A stretch of 64,000 nt of DNA from Phlegmacium glaucopus (taxonomy: Eukaryota > Basidiomycota > Agaricomycetes > Agaricales > Cortinariaceae): assembly GCA_015039465.1 (NCBI GenBank), contig MU130027.1:62001-126000 (forward strand), given 5' to 3'. The position numbers and the translations under genes are program-made. Positions 58,835-64,000 of the stretch are shown here, piece after piece (the stretch's first letter is position 1; each line of letters starts with the position of its first letter). Under the pieces are notes generated by a model that saw nothing but the letters and a program-made list of their open reading frames with translations, was not told the DNA's origin and did not search any database.

Positions 58835-61800
58835 ATGTTCAGCGATATGAAGCGCCTTTTTAAGAAAGTTGGCAAATCCAAGACAGAAAAGAAATCTCTG
58901 ACCACCGATGCTCTTCGTTCAAGCCCTGAAGCAGCAACTTCGACACCGACAATCATAACGAACACCGTTGATTGCATGTCATCCCTTCCCACTACTGCTG
59001 CGACTGCAAGCGTTCAAGTTAACCAAGTCGCTGGCATTATTGTGAGTGTTTGACTTTGCCCATCGCATCCATAACTACTTATCCATCGTCGTTGATCAGA
59101 CTGACCATGAACTCCAAGTCTCCGCCCCAGTTTCCGGCCCAGTTTCCACCTTGAAGATCAACAATCTTACTAGTGTGAGGGTTCAACTTAGCACATCACA
59201 TGTGACATCCATCTCAATCCATCATTGTCAATCAGACTGTACATGAACTCCAAGTCTCCGCTTTGGCAATCGCTCCTGTAGTCCATTCGGAAGAAATTCC
59301 GCTTTCCTCGCCTGATGCCATAACGCAAGTCAACTTGGGATCGACGGAATCAAAACAAAATTCCTCGGTGGGTTGCTCACACCCAGTGTTCTGGGCCATT
59401 CCTAATGAATAACAGACTCGGCATTCTGGCTCGGGTTTCTTTGCGAACGCCCAGAATTTCCTCATCACTGGCGGCACTTTTGTAAGTCTTTTTCGTGTCC
59501 TGTGTAAACCATTTAGCAATAATTGTATGTAGATTAGCGGTGTCAACATTCTCCCTGCTGATCCTGACGAAAGGCAGATGAAGGTCCCTCTACCTCAGAA
59601 ACCAAGCTCCAGTCCATTCTTTACTGGACGGGAAGGTGTACTAGACAAACTTGGAAATATTTTTGTTCATCGTGCTGACAGTGGACTGATGTTGAGGCGC
59701 TCTTGTCTCCTCTGGGGAATGGGAGGAATTGGAAAGACCCAGATTTGTCTCAAGTTCACAGAAGACATGGCTGACAAGTAAGTGTCTTCACCCATTCACA
59801 ACACTGGATTCATTTATTGCTCTAGTTTTAAACATGTGTTCTGGGTTGATGCCTCCTCTGATGAGAGTATTACAATGTCTTTCAAAGGTATATCCAGTAT
59901 TCCTGCTGCACAAGCTTCTGGAGTGGATGGCTCAGTTCAATCTGCCCTCCAGTGGATATCTTCTATCCAGGAGGAATGGTTGATTGTGCTTGATAATGCT
60001 GATGATCCTCCTTCAGAGGAGATGGCCAAGTTCATTCCACCAGGTAACAGAGGTAATCTTCTGATTACTAGTAGGAACAGGTCCATGGGAAGGATCATAT
60101 CATTTGAGAACATGATTGAGATCAGTGAAATGGAGGAAACAGATGCTGTGATGCTGCTTCTCAAAGCTAGCTATTTGGATCCATTAGCTGAGCATCTGCA
60201 AGCTGCTAAGGCTATTGTTGTTGAACTTGGATGCATCCCTCTTGCTGTTGACCAAGCTGGTGCTTATATTGAAGCTGGGAAATGTGATCTCAAGAAATAT
60301 CTGAGACAATTCTCCCTACATCATCAGGCTCTCATGTCAGATGCTGCATTCACAGGAGCATCTCACTATAATCAGACAGTGTATGGAACTTGGGATCTAT
60401 CTTTTGAAGAGATTAAAAAGAGAGCTAGCAGAGAGTCTGATGCTGGAAATGCACAAGCAGCTCAGGCTGCAATTCTAATTCTTCAAATCTGTGCTTTCTA
60501 TCATTATAGTAATATTTCCAAAGAGATATTCCAATCTGCTGCTGAGGAGTCTAGGAAATATGTTGTTGATAGTGACATAGCTGAAAAGCTGCCCCAGGCA
60601 ATCCACTTATTGGATCATACTCTGCTTGCATTGGACAATGATGGTCACTGGGATGACTTTATATTTGGGCAAGGTATTGGTGTACTTCTATCATTCTCCT
60701 TGATGAAAAGAGGACAATCATCTGAAATGTTGTCTATTCATCCTTTGGTTCATTGCTGGAGTCGGGATAAAATATTGAAAACTGAGCAGCAAAGAATATG
60801 TCAGATGGGAAGCATAATCTTATCCTGTGCTATTCCACAGGGGTTTACAACTGAGGATTATGCATTGCGACGGTTGATTTTTCCACATATTAAAGCAAAC
60901 CAGTTATATGGAAGCCAGATAGGACTTATCAGACAGTACTATGATGATATATGGACCAATTTTGCACTAGTAATGAGAGAGAATGGAGACTGGAGCACTA
61001 CAGAGCAGCTGGAGGTTCAAGTTATGGACATGAGGAAGAACCTGCTTGGTGTAGAACACCCATCTACCCTCACAAGCATGACAAATCTAGTAGGCACATA
61101 TGAGAATCAGGGAAGGTGGAATGAGGCAGAGCAGCTGTGTGTGCAAGTCATGCACATGAGTGAGAAGGTGCTTGGTGCAGAACATCCAAACACCATCATA
61201 AACATGGGAAATTTAGCAAACACATACCATAATCAGGGAAGGTGGGATAAGGCAGAGCAGTTGTATGTTCAAATTATTGACATGAGAATGAAACTGCTTG
61301 GTGCAGAACATCCACACACCCTCATAAGTGTGGCAAATCTAGCAAACACATACCATAATCAGGGAAGGTGGAATGAGGCAGAGCAGCTGGAGGTTCAAGT
61401 TATGGAGATGAGGAAGAAATTGCTCGGTGCAGAACATCCAGACACCCTCACAAGCATAGGAAATCTAGCAAGTACATATCATAATCAGGGAAGATGGAAT
61501 GAGGCAGAGCAGCTGGATGTTCAAGTCATCAACATGAGGAAGAAGTTGCTTGGTGCAGAACATCCACACACCATCATGAGTATTGCAAATATAGCAACCA
61601 CATACCATAATCAGGGAAGGTGGAATGAGGCAGAGGAAATGTATATTCAAGTCATTGACATGAGGATGAAACTGCTTGGTGCGGAACATCCACACACCCT
61701 CATAAGTGTGGCAAATCTAGCAAACACATACTGTAATCAGGGAAGGTGGAATGAGGCAGAGCAGCTGGAGGTTCAAGTTATGGAGATGAGCAATAAATTG

Positions 61801-62562
61801 CTTGGTGCAGAACATCCAGACACCCTCATAAGCATAGGAAATCTAGCAAGAACATACCGTTATCAGGGAAGGTGGAATGAGGCAGAGCACCTGGAGATTC
61901 AAGTTATGGAGATCAGCAAGAAATTGCTTGGTGCAGAACATCCACACACCCTCACAAGCATGGAAGATCTGGCACGTACATACTTGGATCAGAGAAGGTG
62001 GAATGAGGCAGAGCAGCTGCTTGTACAAGTCATGGATATGAGGAAGAAACTGCTTGGTGCAGAACATCCAGACACCATCACAAGCATGGGAAATCTAGCA
62101 AGCACATATCATTCTCAGAGAAGGTGGAATGAAGCAGAGCAGCTGCATGTTCAGGTTATGGAGATGAAAAAGAAATTGTTTGGTGCAGAACATCCAGACA
62201 CCATCACAATTATGGGAAATCTAGCAGCTACATACTTGAATCAGGGAAGGTGGAATGAGGCAGAGAAGCTGTTTGTTCAAGTCATGGACATGAGCAAGAG
62301 ACTGCTTGGTGCAGAACATCCAGACACTATGAAACACATGACAAATATAGCAAGCACATACCTTACTCAGGGAAGGTTGAATGAGGCAGAACAGCTATTT
62401 GTCCAGGTTCTGGACATGAAGAAGAAACTGATTGGTGCAGCACATCCATCCACCATCACAGGCATGTCAAATTTAGCATTCACATACCAGAAGCAGGGAA
62501 GGTGGAATGAGGCAGAGCAGTTGGACCTTGAAATCATGAAAATAACAAAGAGAATAGGATGA
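58835..62562 (+). CDS. NB-ARC/TPR STAND (NLR-like) protein C
   Basis: Six exons (58835-59041, 59100-59174, 59236-59367, 59416-59481, 59533-59777, 59826-62562) give 1153 residues in frame. The start MFSDMKRLFKKVGKSK is basic. Exons 2 and 3 begin with near-identical text (catgaactccaagtctccgc), a duplicated exon with its intron. Exon 4 carries NAQNFLITGGTF (residues about 147-160). NB-ARC: FFTGREGVLDKL, GMGGIGKTQI (P-loop, about residue 222), WLIVLDNADD, ITSRN, GCIPLAVDQAGAYI. Twelve 42-residue TPRs fill residues about 637-1140, followed by a basic tail (KITKRIG). It is more diverged from A and B than they are from each other. The last exon is almost free of CG, the first five are not. A recognition role is inferred from domain order. 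Confidence 0.94.
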
Positions 62563-63653
62563 TACCAAATATAGTTGCAATCAAACAGGAAGAAATTGAT
62601 CCAAATCTCATGAACCAGTCAATGTATAGAAATATGTGTAGTTTATTGTTCAATTAGGATCTGTTTTGTAACAATAAAGGAATCCATGACTTAGTTTGTG
62701 GGCCAATGCATGTGCCATTATTGAGCAACACAGGTAAGCAACTGAGTCCTTTGCCTCAGGTTTTATCAACTAATAATGTGTTGTAAGTTGGAGTTCATGC
62801 TAAGTTACTGATGTCTATTTGGTGTTATTATCTAATTTGTCTTCAATTTTTCAAACTTTCTGCTCTCTCAAGTATTGTATGTGATACTTACTATGGTGCA
62901 AAATGCTTACTCACCACTACTTTTGTACAGTGGCCAATTTGGCTGTGGATTTTTTTTAAAAAAAATTGATGTCCAACTTTAGGATGGTTACACCTTTCAA
63001 GGGTTGCAATATAATTTACTGAAGGCTATAGAAGCTTTTGTGCTTGACACAACTCAGAAATGGGGACATCAAATGTATGGACATTTACAAAGGTGGGTTA
63101 TCAGCTCATGATGCTCAATTCAGAGTCAAAGCATTCAGCTGAAGGAAATACACATCTCACCAATGAGTTCCAGAGTTCAGTTTGATTGATTAGATTACCC
63201 TTATCATATATTACCACTTCCATATATAGCTATTATTACATAAGGTGGGCAATTAGGCTTAGTCAAAATATTTTATCCCCTAACAGCAACAGCTGAAGTA
63301 TGGGATGTGCTCTTGAAGGGTATGTATTTTTATCCTCAGAAAACTAATGTAAAGCTAATCTAATTGTGACTTTTAGTCTGGCCCAAAGCTTGCCAAGTAA
63401 AAGAAGACTGCGTCCCCACTCTTTGAAGACCTGCATGATCTTGTTGGAACTGTTGGAACTGGAGAAGGTGCTTTCTGCCCAGGTTGTGATTTTACTCCTA
63501 TTTATGAGCCAGGTACAAATGTGTTACATTCCGTTATACGTGACTCCAGTCCAGCTCTGTTGGAGTTGTCTCTGGTACTCCGTACTCCATCCAGTACCTT
63601 CCCTTGTTTCCGGATCTACTCTTCCTATGTCCAACTCCGAGACTTCTCCATAT
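62563..63653. other. Gene-free, CG-poor flank of gene C
   Basis: AT-rich DNA with an A/T run near 62950 and no credible coding region up to about 63360. From 63400 the CG content rises and text typical of retroelement LTR neighbourhoods appears (TGTTGGAACTGTTGGAACTG near 63443). Confidence 0.45.
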
Positions 63654-63959
63654 TGTTGGAGTATACGAGTATCAACTTGTTGATCTCCTATCAAGTATTT
63701 ATCTATTCTATATCTTATCGCTCATTTTATTTTTCATGTCACAATAACAGTCACATTCTTTAGTCACAGATTTTACTATAGCAAGTCTCAACTTTATACT
63801 AAAGTTGAGATGTGAGTTCATTTATTTATTCACTTGATATTACATCTAACAATTACCTAGTTACAATTCTCTGTTCTAGGTATAATAATTAATACATCAA
63901 ACTTTATACTAAAGTTGAGACTTACAATTCTCTGTTCTAGCTGTGAAATTATCCCAACA
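63654..63959. mobile_element. Candidate solo LTR
   Basis: A 306-bp segment begins TGTTGGAGTATA and ends TTATCCCAACA, imperfect inverse ends as in the 5532-5813 LTR. The flanks are CATAT (63649-63653) and CGTAT (63960-63964), a 4/5 match to a 5-bp target duplication. No primer-binding site follows, so a solo LTR is likelier than a full element, but the window ends 40 bp later. Confidence 0.6.
63787..63942. repeat. Internal duplication with 10-bp stem-loop inside the LTR
   Basis: The palindrome CTCAACTTTA-TAC-TAAAGTTGAG at 63787-63809 recurs in slightly shortened form at 63899-63919. TTACAATTCTCTGTTCTAG occurs at 63861-63879 and again at 63922-63940. Confidence 0.8.
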
Positions 63960-64000
63960 CGTATCATTCCAGCTCTTCCAACAATACTCCAAACCCATTG

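Overview
The window looks like nuclear DNA of a mushroom-forming basidiomycete (Agaricomycetes). Its genes carry many short introns of about 50-70 nt with GT-AG ends. Its gene content includes a peptidyl-Lys type M35 protease, a fungal P450, NACHT and NB-ARC STAND proteins, a Num1/Mcp5-type dynein anchor, an Sfb3/Sec24C-type COPII subunit and MSH6. There is no sign of bacterial organisation.

Layout. 1-5162: a recent, CpG-rich Ty3-type LTR retrotransposon on the minus strand, cut by the left edge. 5163-9175: CpG-poor repeat DNA with a solo LTR, a hAT-like element with a perfect 8-bp target duplication, a gag relic, a MITE and a tRNA-like SINE head. 9175-14460: NB-ARC/TPR gene A (minus) with its upstream decayed gene and a displaced fragment of the D-lactate dehydrogenase gene. 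15111-16646: a coiled-coil hypothetical gene and a CsbD-like gene. 17460-21165: CpG-poor repeats, including a near-perfect 165-bp palindrome and two hairpin repeat families. 21165-26403: NB-ARC/TPR gene B, a segmental duplicate of the A unit. 26579-33120: a frameshifted M35 protease, intact D-lactate dehydrogenase, a GH3-like relic and a fungal hypothetical gene. 34791-35822: a pogo/Tc1-like MITE. 36216-41426: a P450 and a NACHT STAND gene. 42810-58074: a dense housekeeping block (Num1/Mcp5-like, Sec24-like, MSH6), all on the plus strand. 58835-62562: NB-ARC/TPR gene C (plus). The right end holds more CpG-poor DNA and an LTR.

The central theme is an NLR-like (STAND) island. Three paralogues share a short basic N-terminus, small tandemly duplicated exons, an NAQN..I.GG-F motif, an NB-ARC NTPase and a near-identical 42-residue TPR array of variable copy number (8 plus a broken ninth, 10 and 12). 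A fourth gene has a NACHT domain. The TPR copy number, the duplication and the frameshift that truncates A show rapid turnover, as expected for self/non-self recognition receptors. In all three paralogues the NB-ARC/TPR exon is almost devoid of CG dinucleotides while the N-terminal exons are CG-rich, so a composition boundary lies inside each gene.
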